From: Demequina mangrovi
GTDB taxonomy: Bacteria; Actinomycetota; Actinomycetes; Actinomycetales; Demequinaceae
Length of the DNA stretch: 64,000 bases
Assembly: GCF_000759715.1 (NCBI RefSeq)
Contig: NZ_BBLU01000002.1
Span: forward strand, 186,001-250,000
Direction of reading: 5' to 3'
A model generated the notes under the pieces. The model was given only the letters and a program-made list of their open reading frames with translations. It was not told the origin of the DNA and searched no databases. Below, one piece after another: positions 1 through 10,333 of this stretch; position 1 is the stretch's first letter; each line of letters begins with the position of its first letter. A program made the translations under genes and the position numbers.

Positions 1-149
<149 letters not shown>

Positions 150-1157
150 CTAGAGCTCCACCACTTTCGACAGATAGCGGGCGACGGCACGCACGGCGGC
201 CATCGTCCCTGGGTAATCCATGCGGGTCGGCCCGAGCGCGCCCACGAGGGACGCGGCGTCACGGCCGTACGCCGCGGCGACGATCGACGTGCGCGACAGC
301 GCCTCGTGATGCGTCTCGGCGCCGATGCGGACGGTGACATCGTCCCCCTCGGCCGCCATCTCATGCAACAGCCTGAGGAGCACCACCTGCTCCTCGAGCG
401 CGTCGAGCACCGGGGCGATCGTCGTCGCCTCGAGGCCCGAGCCTGCACGTGCGAGGTTCGACGCCCCCGCGAAGACCACGCGCTCGACGGTGCCGCCGCG
501 CGTCGCGGCCACCACCACATCGGCCACGGCGCCGGCCCACGGTACCTGGTCCGGGGCCTGCGCCCACAACGTCAGCGCGGCCTCGAGCCGCGCGCCGCTG
601 AGCCCGTGCGCGGTCGCGTTGACCTCGCGCACCGCCCTCTCGAACGCATCGTCCGACGTCGCCTCGCCGAGCGCGATGCTCTGCTGCTCGACCCGCGCGT
701 CCGCGGAGACCACCACCACGAGGGCGTGCTCGGCGCCCATGCGCACGATCTCGATGCGCCGCACCGAGGACTCGCGCAGCGACGGGTACTGCACCACCGC
801 GACCTGGCGGGTGAGCTGGCTGAGCAGGCGCACCGAGCGCTCGACCACGTCGTTGAGGTCGACCGCGTCGGACAGGAAGGTGCCGATGGCGCGACGATGC
901 GCGTCCGAGAGGGCGGAGGCCGCGAGCTGATCCACGAACGAGCGGTAGCCCTTGTCCGTGGGGATGCGGCCGGCGGAGGTGTAGGGCTGCGCGATGAGCC
1001 CCTCCTCCTCGAGGATCGCCATGTCGTTGCGGATCGTCGCCGACGAGACGCCCAGCTCGCGCTGCTCGGCGAGCGCCTTGGAGCCCACGGGCTCGTGGGT
1101 GGCGACGTATCCCTCCACGATCGCGTGGAGCACGGCGCGACGACGTTCCTCGCTCAC
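150..1157 (-). CDS. hrcA: Heat-inducible transcription repressor HrcA
   Basis: HrcA is a 335-residue dimeric repressor of class I heat-shock genes that binds CIRCE operators and needs GroEL for activity. The start is GTG at 1157, chosen because a strong GGAGGGA ribosome binding site precedes it; longer in-frame extension would run through the operator. The N-terminal winged helix (about residues 1-75) contains the family segments GYVATHEPVGSKAL and SSATIRNDMA. The central GAF-like and inserted dimerisation regions follow, ending in the C-terminal RYLSKVVEL. A CIRCE element lies 9 bp upstream, so the gene is very probably autoregulated. The stop abuts the dnaJ start. Length and domain order match the family. 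Confidence 0.96.
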   Translation of the reverse strand: MSEERRRAVLHAIVEGYVATHEPVGSKALAEQRELGVSSATIRNDMAILEEEGLIAQPYTSAGRIPTDKGYRSFVDQLAASALSDAHRRAIGTFLSDAVDLNDVVERSVRLLSQLTRQVAVVQYPSLRESSVRRIEIVRMGAEHALVVVVSADARVEQQSIALGEATSDDAFERAVREVNATAHGLSGARLEAALTLWAQAPDQVPWAGAVADVVVAATRGGTVERVVFAGASNLARAGSGLEATTIAPVLDALEEQVVLLRLLHEMAAEGDDVTVRIGAETHHEALSRTSIVAAAYGRDAASLVGALGPTRMDYPGTMAAVRAVARYLSKVVEL

Positions 1158-1165
1158 GGTCCCTC

Positions 1166-1192
1166 CTGGCACTCGGGCTCGATGAGTGCTAA
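1166..1192. promoter_or_regulatory. CIRCE operator (HrcA binding site)
   Basis: The sequence reads CTGGCACTC, a 9-nt spacer, then GAGTGCTAA. This matches the CIRCE consensus TTAGCACTC-N9-GAGTGCTAA with a perfect right arm and two mismatches in the left arm. It sits 9 bp upstream of the hrcA start codon. In established heat-shock biology HrcA binds this element as a repressor, so hrcA-dnaJ should be derepressed on heat shock. Confidence 0.93.
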
Positions 1193-1345
1193 TCGTATCG
1201 CGGTGCGCGGACGCCCCCGCCGAGCCCACGGCGCGCCCTTGGGAATCCGCTCCGGGACCTGGGCGTTACGAGGCATGTCTCACTACGATCGAAGCAGGGG
1301 CCGCACCAGCCGCGGCCCGCATCGACCTCCACGAAAGGACGTGCC

Positions 1346-1708
1346 ATGACCGAGAACCCGACTCCCCCGGCCTCCCCGAGCGGCGCCTCGAGCGATACGA
1401 CGCTCGCCACCGTCGCGCACGCGACCGTGTTCACCGGCTTCCTCGTCCCGCTCATCCTGTGGCTCATCGGACGCGACCGGAACCCGTTCATCGACACCGA
1501 GGGCAAGGAGGCGCTGAACTTCGGCATCCTCGTCACCATCGGCTACCTCGCGGCCAGCATCCTCGGCCAGATCGGGCTCGGCTTCTTCGGCTGGCTGCTC
1601 AACCTCGCGGTGTTCGTCATCGCGCTCGTCTTCGGCATCCAGGGCGCGATGGCGGCGAGCAAGGGCCAGGGCTACCGCTACCCGTTCACGCTGCGCCTCG
1701 TCTCGTAG
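1346..1708 (+). CDS. DUF4870 (Tic20-like) small membrane protein
   Basis: A 120-residue membrane protein of the DUF4870 family, whose biochemical role is unknown. The start at 1346 is preceded by GAAAGGA at a good distance. After a Pro/Ser-rich cytoplasmic N-terminus (residues 1-25) come about three hydrophobic helices, including TGFLVPLILWLIGRD and a C-terminal helix around LNLAVFVIALVFGI. The family signature of a charged loop followed by a conserved Asn is visible as FIDTEGKEALNF. A hairpin terminator follows at 1732-1766, and a second DUF4870 gene lies immediately downstream, so the pair probably arose by duplication. No catalytic motif is visible. Confidence 0.85.
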   Translation: MTENPTPPASPSGASSDTTLATVAHATVFTGFLVPLILWLIGRDRNPFIDTEGKEALNFGILVTIGYLAASILGQIGLGFFGWLLNLAVFVIALVFGIQGAMAASKGQGYRYPFTLRLVS

Positions 1709-1731
1709 GGGTCCTCCCCCGATCAAGATCA

Positions 1732-1766
1732 GGGCCCCGCTCCCCCTCCGGGTGGATGCGGGGCCC
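1732..1766 (+). terminator. GC-rich hairpin, probable terminator
   Basis: GGGCCCCGC at 1732-1740 pairs perfectly with GCGGGGCCC at 1758-1766, giving a 9-bp stem with a 17-nt loop, 24 nt after the stop of the first DUF4870 gene. There is no long T-run, only TCGTCGT, which is common for actinobacterial terminators. Confidence 0.6.
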
Positions 1767-1791
1767 TCGTCGTACCTGGGAGCCTGGGGAC

Positions 1792-2262
1792 ATGAACGAC
1801 ACGACCTCACCCCAGACGCCCGAAGGCGGCACCCAGGTCCCGCCGCAGCAGCCCTCCGCGGGGCCCACGCCGCCGCCCTACGCTCCGCCCGCGCCGATGC
1901 TCGAGTCCCAGGCCCGCACCATCGCGATGCTCGTCCACATCCTCGCCGCGGCAGCGCTCATCCTCTCCGCCGGCACGCTCGCCTTCGTGGTGCCGCTGGT
2001 GATGTGGCTCATCTACCGCGAGCGCAGCGCGCTCATCGACTTCCACGGCAGGCAGAACCTCAACCTGCAGCTCACCTCGCTCGTGGTGTTCGCCGGAGGG
2101 ATCCTCATCGGCGTCTTCACCCTCGGTGTCGGCCTCATCTTCACCGTGCCGCTCATGATCGTCTACGCGATCTACGTGATCGTCATCTCGATCATCGCGG
2201 GCGTCCGGGCGAACCGCGGCGAGTACTTCCCGATCCCGGTGACCATCCCGTTCATCCGCTGA
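1792..2262 (+). CDS. DUF4870 membrane protein with proline-rich N-terminus
   Basis: A 156-residue membrane protein related to the preceding gene. Residues 1-35 are rich in Pro, Gln and Thr. Hydrophobic helices lie at about 42-72 (IAMLVHILAAAALI and FVVPLVMWLIY), 88-110 and 110-140. The DUF4870 signature appears as LIDFHGRQNLNLQL, equivalent to FIDTEGKEALNF in the neighbour, and the C-terminus YFPIPVTIPFIR matches YRYPFTLRLVS. The start at 1792 is the only ATG in frame close to the domain; GGGAG 9 nt upstream is a possible ribosome binding site. The 3' end overlaps the convergent acyltransferase gene by 11 bp. Function unknown. Confidence 0.85.
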   Translation: MNDTTSPQTPEGGTQVPPQQPSAGPTPPPYAPPAPMLESQARTIAMLVHILAAAALILSAGTLAFVVPLVMWLIYRERSALIDFHGRQNLNLQLTSLVVFAGGILIGVFTLGVGLIFTVPLMIVYAIYVIVISIIAGVRANRGEYFPIPVTIPFIR

Positions 2263-4453
2263 CGGCGGAGCGCAGCGCGCGCTTCACCACCGTCGCGAAC
2301 ACCGCGGACCCCTCGTCGTCGGGGTGGATCCCATCGGGGCCGAGGAGCCCGGGATCCGCCTCGACGGCGCGCTGCCAGTCGGCGAGCACCACGTTGTCGT
2401 GGCGCTTCGCGGCGGCGCGGACCTGCTTCTGCGAGCCGGCCATCCACGAGCGGTCGCCGTACGGCGTGACCAGCACCACGGTCCGGTCGCCGACCACGCG
2501 CAGCAGCCGGTCCATCTCCTCGGGCGTCACAGCTCCGTTGGTCCCGAGCGCGACCACCACGTAGGGGCGCAGGCGATCCTTACGCGCGAGCTGGGCGATG
2601 CGGTCGACGCCGACCGCGAACTGGCGCCCGACCTCGGCGTCCACCGCCACGCCCGGCAGCGCCTCCGCGAGCGCCGGAGCCGAGCCGAGCGTCACCGAGT
2701 CGCCGACCACCGTGATCTCCTTGCCCGCCGGCACCTTGCGGGGCGCGGGCGCCTCGTCCTCGGACGGGCCGTGGGCTGCCTCCTCGGCCGCCTCCTCGAC
2801 CGTCTCCACGTCACGGATCGGGCCGTCCGCCTCGACCGCGCGGACCTCGCTCGCCGCCGACACGCTGCCGGTCTCATCACGCGCGCCGCCGGCCCGCGGC
2901 GGGAGCGGCTGCTCGACGGCCCCGCCGGTCGCGAACGGCCCACCGAACCAGGGCGCGGTGCCCTCGCCCGCTTCGCCTGCCTCGTCCGCCTCGAACGCCT
3001 CAGGCTCGGACACCGCGGCTTCGTACGCGACGGAGGCCGAGACGACGCTCGCGCCCGCCTCGAGCCGGCTCTCGAGCGCGGTCTGATGAGGCGCGGACGC
3101 CACCGCCGAGGTCGACAGCGCCACGGTCGCGGCGGCCGCGCCGCCCGCGAGCGCCGCGCGCCGCGCACGCGTGGCGTCGATCCCGCGGCCCTGCGCGACC
3201 TCGGGGCGCAGCCAGGCCTCGAGGGCGCGGAACGCCCCACGGAAGCCGAGGCGCCGCACGGGCGCCTCGATCCAGCGGTAGGACGCGGCCGCGATCGCGA
3301 CGGTCGCCGCCGCGGTGAGAACGACGGCGAGCGGCGACGCCGAGGAGGGCGGACCCTGATCCACGGCCGCGGCGACGATGACGAGCAGCGGCCAGTGCCA
3401 CAGGTAGATCCCGTAAGAACGGTCGCCGATCCAGCGCAGCGGCGCCGCGTCGAGCCGGCGTCCGACGCCCGGCACCGCGAGCACCGTCCCGATCACCGCG
3501 GCCGCGGCCACCGAGGCCGCGAGCAGCCCGCCGCGGTACGTCCACGGAGCGTCCCAGGGCATGAGAAGCGCGAGCGCCGCGATCACGGCCGCGCCTGCCG
3601 CACCCGCGCCGAGCGCCGCGGTGCGGGTCGCGCCCGTGGGCCTGCGCGCCTGGCCGCCACGCCACGCGAACGCGAGGGCGGCGCCGAGCATGAGCCCGAA
3701 CGCATGGGTGTCGGTGCCCATGTAGGCGCGCGTCGGGTCGGCGCCGGCGGCGGCGAACGCCATCGCCACCGCCGAGCAGGCGGCGAGCAGCGCGGCCGCC
3801 CAGGCCGCCCGGCGCGCGGCGACGCCCCACGCGAGCACACCCATGACGACGAGCGGCCACAGCAGGTAGAACTGCTCCTCGACCGCGAGCGACCACAGAT
3901 TCTCGAAGAGGCGCGGCGTCGCCGAGGTCGCGTACCCCTGGCCGAGCGCGACCGTCACCCAGTTGCTGGTGAACGTCGCCGCCGCTCCGAGCTGCACGCC
4001 GACTCCGACCAGGAGATCGCCCCAGAGGGATCCGGCCGCGGGCTGGCCGCGCACCTGCAGCACGGTGATCGCGAGCCCGACCAGCGCGGTGGTGCCCACC
4101 ACCGTGAGCACGAGCGCCGGGCCCAGGCGCCGGAGGCGATGCATCCAGAACGTCCGCAGGGACAGGCGGCCGCGCGCGGCGTGCTCGCGCAGCAGGATCG
4201 TGGTGATGAGGAAGCCCGAGAGCACGAAGAACATGTCGACGCCGATGAAGCCGCCCGGCAGCGCGGCAGGCACGAGGTGGAAGCCCACCGCGAGGATGAC
4301 GGCGATCGCACGCAGACCGTCGAGCCCGGCGATGCGGCGGGGTCCTGCGTCCGTCCGCTGCTCGGGGCGCGCGAGGGCGCGCACAGGTGTCTGAGTGCTG
4401 ATGATCGTGCCGGCGGCCGGACGGGCCGCCGCTCCTGTCGGGGATGAGGGCAC
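2252..4453 (-). CDS. OafA/YrhL-type acyltransferase with C-terminal SGNH domain
   Basis: A membrane O-acyltransferase of about 733 residues, expected to transfer acyl (typically acetyl) groups onto cell-surface polysaccharide or peptidoglycan. The acyltransferase-3 domain begins near residue 45 with GLDGLRAIAVILAVGFH, carrying the conserved catalytic His, followed by GVDMFFVLSGFLIT and about ten membrane helices to residue ~390. A low-complexity Ala/Glu-rich linker leads to a C-terminal SGNH hydrolase-like domain (about 590-733). That domain shows block I VVGDSVTLG, block III GTNG and the Asp-His pair in DGIHPDDEG, so it looks catalytically competent. The start is uncertain: GTG at 4453 is chosen, with GTG at 4384 as the alternative close to the domain. 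Acceptor substrate unknown. Confidence 0.86.
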   Translation of the reverse strand: MPSSPTGAAARPAAGTIISTQTPVRALARPEQRTDAGPRRIAGLDGLRAIAVILAVGFHLVPAALPGGFIGVDMFFVLSGFLITTILLREHAARGRLSLRTFWMHRLRRLGPALVLTVVGTTALVGLAITVLQVRGQPAAGSLWGDLLVGVGVQLGAAATFTSNWVTVALGQGYATSATPRLFENLWSLAVEEQFYLLWPLVVMGVLAWGVAARRAAWAAALLAACSAVAMAFAAAGADPTRAYMGTDTHAFGLMLGAALAFAWRGGQARRPTGATRTAALGAGAAGAAVIAALALLMPWDAPWTYRGGLLAASVAAAAVIGTVLAVPGVGRRLDAAPLRWIGDRSYGIYLWHWPLLVIVAAAVDQGPPSSASPLAVVLTAAATVAIAAASYRWIEAPVRRLGFRGAFRALEAWLRPEVAQGRGIDATRARRAALAGGAAAATVALSTSAVASAPHQTALESRLEAGASVVSASVAYEAAVSEPEAFEADEAGEAGEGTAPWFGGPFATGGAVEQPLPPRAGGARDETGSVSAASEVRAVEADGPIRDVETVEEAAEEAAHGPSEDEAPAPRKVPAGKEITVVGDSVTLGSAPALAEALPGVAVDAEVGRQFAVGVDRIAQLARKDRLRPYVVVALGTNGAVTPEEMDRLLRVVGDRTVVLVTPYGDRSWMAGSQKQVRAAAKRHDNVVLADWQRAVEADPGLLGPDGIHPDDEGSAVFATVVKRALRSAVSG

Positions 4454-4535
4454 TTCAGGATACGAGCGTTTCCTGCACCCATTGACACGGCTCGCCCGCG
4501 TGGCGGGCGCACCCGGGCACGGACCTGGGACGTCG

Positions 4536-5765
4536 CTACGTGAGGCTGCGCACCACGAGGTCGGCGAGCAGCCGTCCGCGGCGCGTGAGCCGCAGGGTGC
4601 CGCGCAGCGCCGCGGCGCCGTCGACCAGCTCGTCGGCGATGAGCCGCGAGACCGCCTCGGCGCGGCCCTCGACGCTCTCGACCGGCACTCCGTCGCGCAG
4701 CCGCAGCCGCAGCATGACCTCCTCGAGCCGGAGGTCTTCGGCGCTGAGCTCCTCGCCATCGGCCTCGGGGCTCTCCCCCGCCGCGAGCCTCGCCGCGTAC
4801 GCGCGCGGGTGCTTGACGTTCCACCAGCGGCGCGCGGCGACCTCCTCGCCGTCGACGACGTGCGGACCCAGGTACGAGTGCGCGCCGGGGCCGATGCCCC
4901 ACCAGTCCTGGCTGCGCCAGTACGCGAGGTTGTGCCGGCAGCGGTCGCCGGGCTCGCGCGCCCAGTTCGACACCTCATACCAGGAGTAGCCCGCCTGGGT
5001 CAGCAGGGTGTCGGCGAGCTCGTACATGTCCGCCTGGACGTCCGGATCGGTGGCCGCGACCTCGCCGCGGCGGAGCTGCGCCCCCATGCGGGTGCCGGGC
5101 TCGATGACGAGCGCGTACGCGCTGACGTGGTCGGGCTCGAGCGCGATCACCGCCTCGAGGCTCGCGCGCCAGTCGGCGAGCGACTCGCCGGGCGTGCCGT
5201 AGATGAGGTCGAGGCTCACCTTGAGACCCGCGTCCCGCGCCCACGTGACGGCGCGCTCGACGTTGGCCGGGTTGTGGGTGCGGTCGAGCGTCGCGAGCAC
5301 ATGAGGCACGGCCGACTGCATCCCGAAGCTCACGCGCGTGAAGCCCGCGCGGGCGAGCGCGTGCAGCGACTCCCGCGTGACCGAGTCGGGGTTCGCCTCG
5401 GTGGTGACCTCCGCGTCGGCGCTCAGGCCCCAGGTCCCGCGCACCCCGTCGAGGAGCGCGATGAGCGCGGCCGAGTCGAGCATCGTCGGCGTGCCGCCGC
5501 CGAAGAACACGGTCCGGACGCTGCGCGCGTCGCCCCGCATCGTGCCGCGCGCGAGCGCAAGCTCCTGCAGCGCCGCCTCGACGTAGCCCTCACGGGTCGC
5601 GCCCTCGACCTCGCCCGGAGCGTAGGTGTTGAAGTCGCAGTAGCCGCAGCGCACGGCGCAGAAGGGGACGTGGATGTAGACGCCCAGGTCCCTCATCCCA
5701 GCACTGTTGGCCATAACGCCATCATGCCTGGTCTGCGCCGATTCCGCCGCCTCGGACGGAGGCAT
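4536..5765 (-). CDS. hemW: Radical SAM heme chaperone HemW
   Basis: HemW (formerly HemN-like or YggW) is a radical SAM protein thought to deliver heme to target proteins; it is not a coproporphyrinogen oxidase. Near residue 35 it carries HVPFCAVRCGYCDF, the CX3CX2C cluster motif with the aromatic spacing typical of HemW. FGGGTPT (SAM site), TEANPD and the C-terminal HemN_C region with the GIGPGAHSY loop also fit. The predicted length, 409 residues, is normal. ATG at 5765 begins 1 nt after the lepA stop; ATG at 5714 or 5696 are alternatives that still keep the whole core. Tight linkage downstream of lepA is common in Actinobacteria and Firmicutes. Confidence 0.93.
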   Translation of the reverse strand: MPPSEAAESAQTRHDGVMANSAGMRDLGVYIHVPFCAVRCGYCDFNTYAPGEVEGATREGYVEAALQELALARGTMRGDARSVRTVFFGGGTPTMLDSAALIALLDGVRGTWGLSADAEVTTEANPDSVTRESLHALARAGFTRVSFGMQSAVPHVLATLDRTHNPANVERAVTWARDAGLKVSLDLIYGTPGESLADWRASLEAVIALEPDHVSAYALVIEPGTRMGAQLRRGEVAATDPDVQADMYELADTLLTQAGYSWYEVSNWAREPGDRCRHNLAYWRSQDWWGIGPGAHSYLGPHVVDGEEVAARRWWNVKHPRAYAARLAAGESPEADGEELSAEDLRLEEVMLRLRLRDGVPVESVEGRAEAVSRLIADELVDGAAALRGTLRLTRRGRLLADLVVRSLT

Positions 5766-5766
5766 G

Positions 5767-7620
<1,854 letters not shown>

Positions 7621-7734
7621 GGTGATGACGGTTCCTCGGGTTTGTCGACGGGGGTGCAGGCCATTCTCCCACGACACGGACGTGAGTCGAGGCGATCGTC
7701 CGGCCTACAGCATCCCGAGAACGCGCCGATACAG

Positions 7735-7750
7735 TGTGAGGAGCGTCACA
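7735..7750. promoter_or_regulatory. Perfect Crp/GlxR-type palindrome
   Basis: TGTGA, a 6-nt spacer (GGAGCG) and TCACA, with GTGTGA/TCACAC extending each arm by one base pair. This is an exact match to the cAMP receptor protein half-site arrangement used by E. coli Crp and by actinobacterial GlxR/Cmr regulators. It lies 37 bp upstream of the GGDEF-EAL gene and about 115 bp from the divergent lepA start. A weak -10-like TACAGT (7730-7735) overlaps its left edge, so repression by promoter occlusion is possible. Confidence 0.6.
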
Positions 7751-7787
7751 CGGCGTGCGCGCTCCCGACATGGAGGGAGGAGCGCGG

Positions 7788-9482
7788 ATGACGGAGTCGG
7801 AGATGTTCCGCCCCGCGTTCGACGGCTCGCCGATCGGCATGGTCGTCCTGGGACCCGACGGCGCGCTGCTCGACGTCAACGGCGCCTTCGCGCGCATCGT
7901 CGGCAGGACCGTCGCCGCGCTGCGCACCTACCGGCTGCGCGACCTCACGCACCCCGACGACATCCCGCGCGACGAGGAGCTGCGCTGGCAGCTCGACAGC
8001 GGCGAGCTGCCGTACTTCCAGGCCCAGACGCGGCTGATCCACCGCAGCGGCGACGCGGTGTGGACCCGCATGACGGTCTCCCCCGTCACGAGCGAGGACG
8101 GCGTGCAGCGCTACCTCGCGCACGTCGAGGACATCACGGAGATCCGCCGCGCGAAGGACCTGCTCGAGCGCCGCGCGCTGTACGACCACCTCACCGGCCT
8201 CGCCAACCGCACGCTGCTGCTCGACCGCCTCGAGGCCGCCCTCGAGGCGCGGCGCACCGATGCGCACACGGTCGCCTGCGTGTTCCTCGACGTCGACCAC
8301 TTCAAGGTCGTCAACGACTCGCTGGGCCACGAGGCCGGCGACACCCTGCTCCAGGAGATCGCGCGGCGCATCAAGGGCGCCGTGCGGCCCGGCGACACCG
8401 TCGCGAGGCTCGGCGGCGACGAGTTCGTGGTGATCCTCGAGTCGATCCCCACCCAGGAGGCCGCCGAGGCCTTCCTCACCGTCCTCGCCGCGGACATCCA
8501 GGTGCCGTTCACCGTGAGCGGGCACGAGGTGGTGCCCACCGTCAGCGTCGGACTCGCGCTCGCGGAGCCCGAGATCAGCGCCGAGAGCCTGCTGCGCAAC
8601 GCGGACACCGCGATGTACGCGGCGAAGCAGCGCGGCCGCGCCCGCGTCGAGGTCTTCACCACCGAGCTGCGCTCGCACGCGCTCAACAAGCTGTCGATCG
8701 AGGCGGAGCTGCGCACCGCGATCCGCGAGGGCGAGCTGGTGGTCCACTACCAGCCGATCGTGCGGCTCGACACCGCCGAGGTGGTGGCGTACGAGGCGCT
8801 CGTGCGATGGAACCACCCCAACCGCGGGCTGCTGCTCCCCGACGAGTTCATCGAGATCTGCGAGGAGGCGAACCTCGTCGTCCCGCTCGGCGCGTTCGTC
8901 ATCACCGAGGCGTGCGAGTTCATCGCCGCACATCCGGAGTACACCGGGCGCGTCTTCGTCAACGTGTCGACGCGTCAGATCGGCTCCGCCGACCTCACCC
9001 GCGTGGTGACGGCCGCGCTCGACGCCACGGGCATCGACCCGTCGCGGCTCGGCCTCGAGATCACCGAGTCCGGCATGCTCATCGCCACCCAGGCGGCGCG
9101 CTCCGACCTCGACGGCCTCACCGCGCTCGGCATCGACCTCATCATCGACGACTTCGGGACGGGCTACTCCGCGCTGTCCTCGGTGCTGCTCAACCCCGTG
9201 TCCGGCATCAAGCTCGCGCGCGAGTTCACGCTGCGCCTAGGCGACCGCGGCACGGGCGACCGCATCTCCACCACGGTCGCGACGCTCACCCGCAGCCTGC
9301 ACATGTCGGGCGTGATCGAGGGGGTCGAGTCGGAGGCCCAGCGCTCGATCGCTCGTCAGCACGGCTGGCAGCTGGGACAGGGCTTCCTCTTCGGGCACGC
9401 CCGTCCCGCCGACGAGCTCGACCTCGGCGGCCCCGCTCTCATGGCGGGCACGCACGACGGACCGGTACCGTCGGCTGGGTGA
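7788..9482 (+). CDS. PAS-GGDEF-EAL cyclic di-GMP turnover protein
   Basis: A 564-residue cytoplasmic protein with a PAS sensor domain (about residues 8-125), a diguanylate cyclase domain (about 135-295) and a phosphodiesterase domain (about 310-550). The GGDEF motif is intact (ARLGGDEFVVIL), and an RxxD inhibitory site (RPGD) sits five residues before it. The EAL domain keeps YEALVRW, the NVSTRQ Asn, the LEITES Glu, the DDFGTG loop, the Lys in SGIKLAREF and the Glu in EGVESEAQ. Both enzymatic activities are therefore plausible. There are no membrane helices. The start at 7788 follows GGAGGGAGG. The stop overlaps the next gene (GTGA), so the two are translationally coupled. A perfect Crp-type site lies upstream. 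Confidence 0.93.
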   Translation: MTESEMFRPAFDGSPIGMVVLGPDGALLDVNGAFARIVGRTVAALRTYRLRDLTHPDDIPRDEELRWQLDSGELPYFQAQTRLIHRSGDAVWTRMTVSPVTSEDGVQRYLAHVEDITEIRRAKDLLERRALYDHLTGLANRTLLLDRLEAALEARRTDAHTVACVFLDVDHFKVVNDSLGHEAGDTLLQEIARRIKGAVRPGDTVARLGGDEFVVILESIPTQEAAEAFLTVLAADIQVPFTVSGHEVVPTVSVGLALAEPEISAESLLRNADTAMYAAKQRGRARVEVFTTELRSHALNKLSIEAELRTAIREGELVVHYQPIVRLDTAEVVAYEALVRWNHPNRGLLLPDEFIEICEEANLVVPLGAFVITEACEFIAAHPEYTGRVFVNVSTRQIGSADLTRVVTAALDATGIDPSRLGLEITESGMLIATQAARSDLDGLTALGIDLIIDDFGTGYSALSSVLLNPVSGIKLAREFTLRLGDRGTGDRISTTVATLTRSLHMSGVIEGVESEAQRSIARQHGWQLGQGFLFGHARPADELDLGGPALMAGTHDGPVPSAG

Positions 9483-9979
9483 GCTCCCTCGTCGACCTGA
9501 TCCGGCGCATCGTCCGTGCGATCCGATCGACGCCCCACCCCGCGGCCGGCCGCGGCGCGGCCCCCGTCGCGACCCGCTACCCCGGAGACTTCACCGGCCG
9601 CCCGCGCGTGAGCTACTCCCCGACCAAGGGAGGCGACCCCGAGCCGGGCGAGATCGTGTGGACGTGGGTGCCGTTCGAGGAGGACCACGCTCAGGGCAAG
9701 GACCGCCCCGTGCTGCTCATCGGCCGCGACGGTCGCTGGCTGCTCGCGCTCATGCTCACGAGCAAGGATCATGACCTCGACGCCGCCCAGGAGGCCCGCT
9801 GGGGGCGGTACTGGATGGACATCGGCTCCGGTCCGTGGGATTCTCGTGGTCGGCCGAGCGAGGTCCGCCTCGACCGGATCGTGCGCGTCGACCCCGCGGG
9901 GGTGCGACGCGAGGGCGCGATCCTCGACCGCAGGACGTTCGAGAAGGTGGCCGGTTCGCTCAAGGACCGCCATCCCTGA
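9479..9979 (+). CDS. PemK/MazF-fold protein without partner antitoxin
   Basis: A 166-residue protein whose central part (from about residue 55) resembles the PemK/MazF fold: PGEIVWTWVPFEED, then KDRPVLLIGRDG and LALMLTSKDHD. The C-terminal PSEVRLDRIVRVDPAGVRREGAILD matches the last strands. Classical MazF toxins are about 110 residues; here an extra N-terminal segment of about 50 residues, partly amphipathic (SSLVDLIRRIVRAIRS), precedes the fold. The GTG start at 9479 overlaps the TGA of the GGDEF-EAL gene by 4 bp, and rpsT follows. No small antitoxin-like gene is adjacent, so a toxin role is doubtful; a regulatory RNase or non-toxic role is equally possible. Confidence 0.72.
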   Translation: MSSLVDLIRRIVRAIRSTPHPAAGRGAAPVATRYPGDFTGRPRVSYSPTKGGDPEPGEIVWTWVPFEEDHAQGKDRPVLLIGRDGRWLLALMLTSKDHDLDAAQEARWGRYWMDIGSGPWDSRGRPSEVRLDRIVRVDPAGVRREGAILDRRTFEKVAGSLKDRHP

Positions 9980-9985
9980 TATGAT
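9980..9985 (+). promoter_or_regulatory. -10 element of the rpsT promoter
   Basis: TATGAT directly follows the stop codon of the PemK-like gene and lies about 70 nt upstream of the rpsT start. It matches the -10 consensus at five of six positions. No clear -35 box is visible at the standard spacing. Confidence 0.45.
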
Positions 9986-10056
9986 GTCCGTTCGTGTGTG
10001 AGCGCGCCTGCTCGCGCCCCACCCATAAGTTTTCACCTGAACGTAGAAGGATCGCT

Positions 10057-10317
10057 GTGGCTAACATCAAGTCGAAGATCAAGCGCATCGGCACCAACGA
10101 GAAGTCGCGCCTGCGCAACGTTGCCGTCAAGTCGGAGCTCAAGACCAACGTGCGCAAGGTGCGCGAGGCCATCGCCGCCGGCGACAAGGCCACCGCCGAG
10201 ACCGCCCTCAAGACCGCCTCCGTCAAGCTCGACAAGGCCGTGTCGAAGGGTGTCATCCACAAGAACCAGGCCGCGAACCGCAAGTCGGCGCTGGCCAAGC
10301 AGGTCGCCGCGCTCTGA
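10057..10317 (+). CDS. rpsT: 30S ribosomal protein S20
   Basis: S20 is a primary 16S rRNA-binding protein of the small subunit. The 86-residue protein starts with V(M)[17 protein letters not shown] and is rich in Lys, Arg and Ala, as expected for its three long helices; the conserved [13 protein letters not shown] and [16 protein letters not shown] segments are present. The start is GTG at 10057 with AGAAGG 6 nt upstream. It is followed by a strong rho-independent terminator, which suggests a mainly monocistronic transcript from its own promoter, separate from the c-di-GMP genes on either side. Confidence 0.98.
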   Translation: MANIKSKIKRIGTNEKSRLRNVAVKSELKTNVRKVREAIAAGDKATAETALKTASVKLDKAVSKGVIHKNQAANRKSALAKQVAAL

Positions 10318-10333
10318 CGACCGCTCGTACGAA

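Noticed and set aside
9479..9979. Classical toxin-antitoxin pair
   Set aside because: No short antitoxin gene precedes or follows the PemK-like gene; its neighbours are a GGDEF-EAL gene and rpsT.
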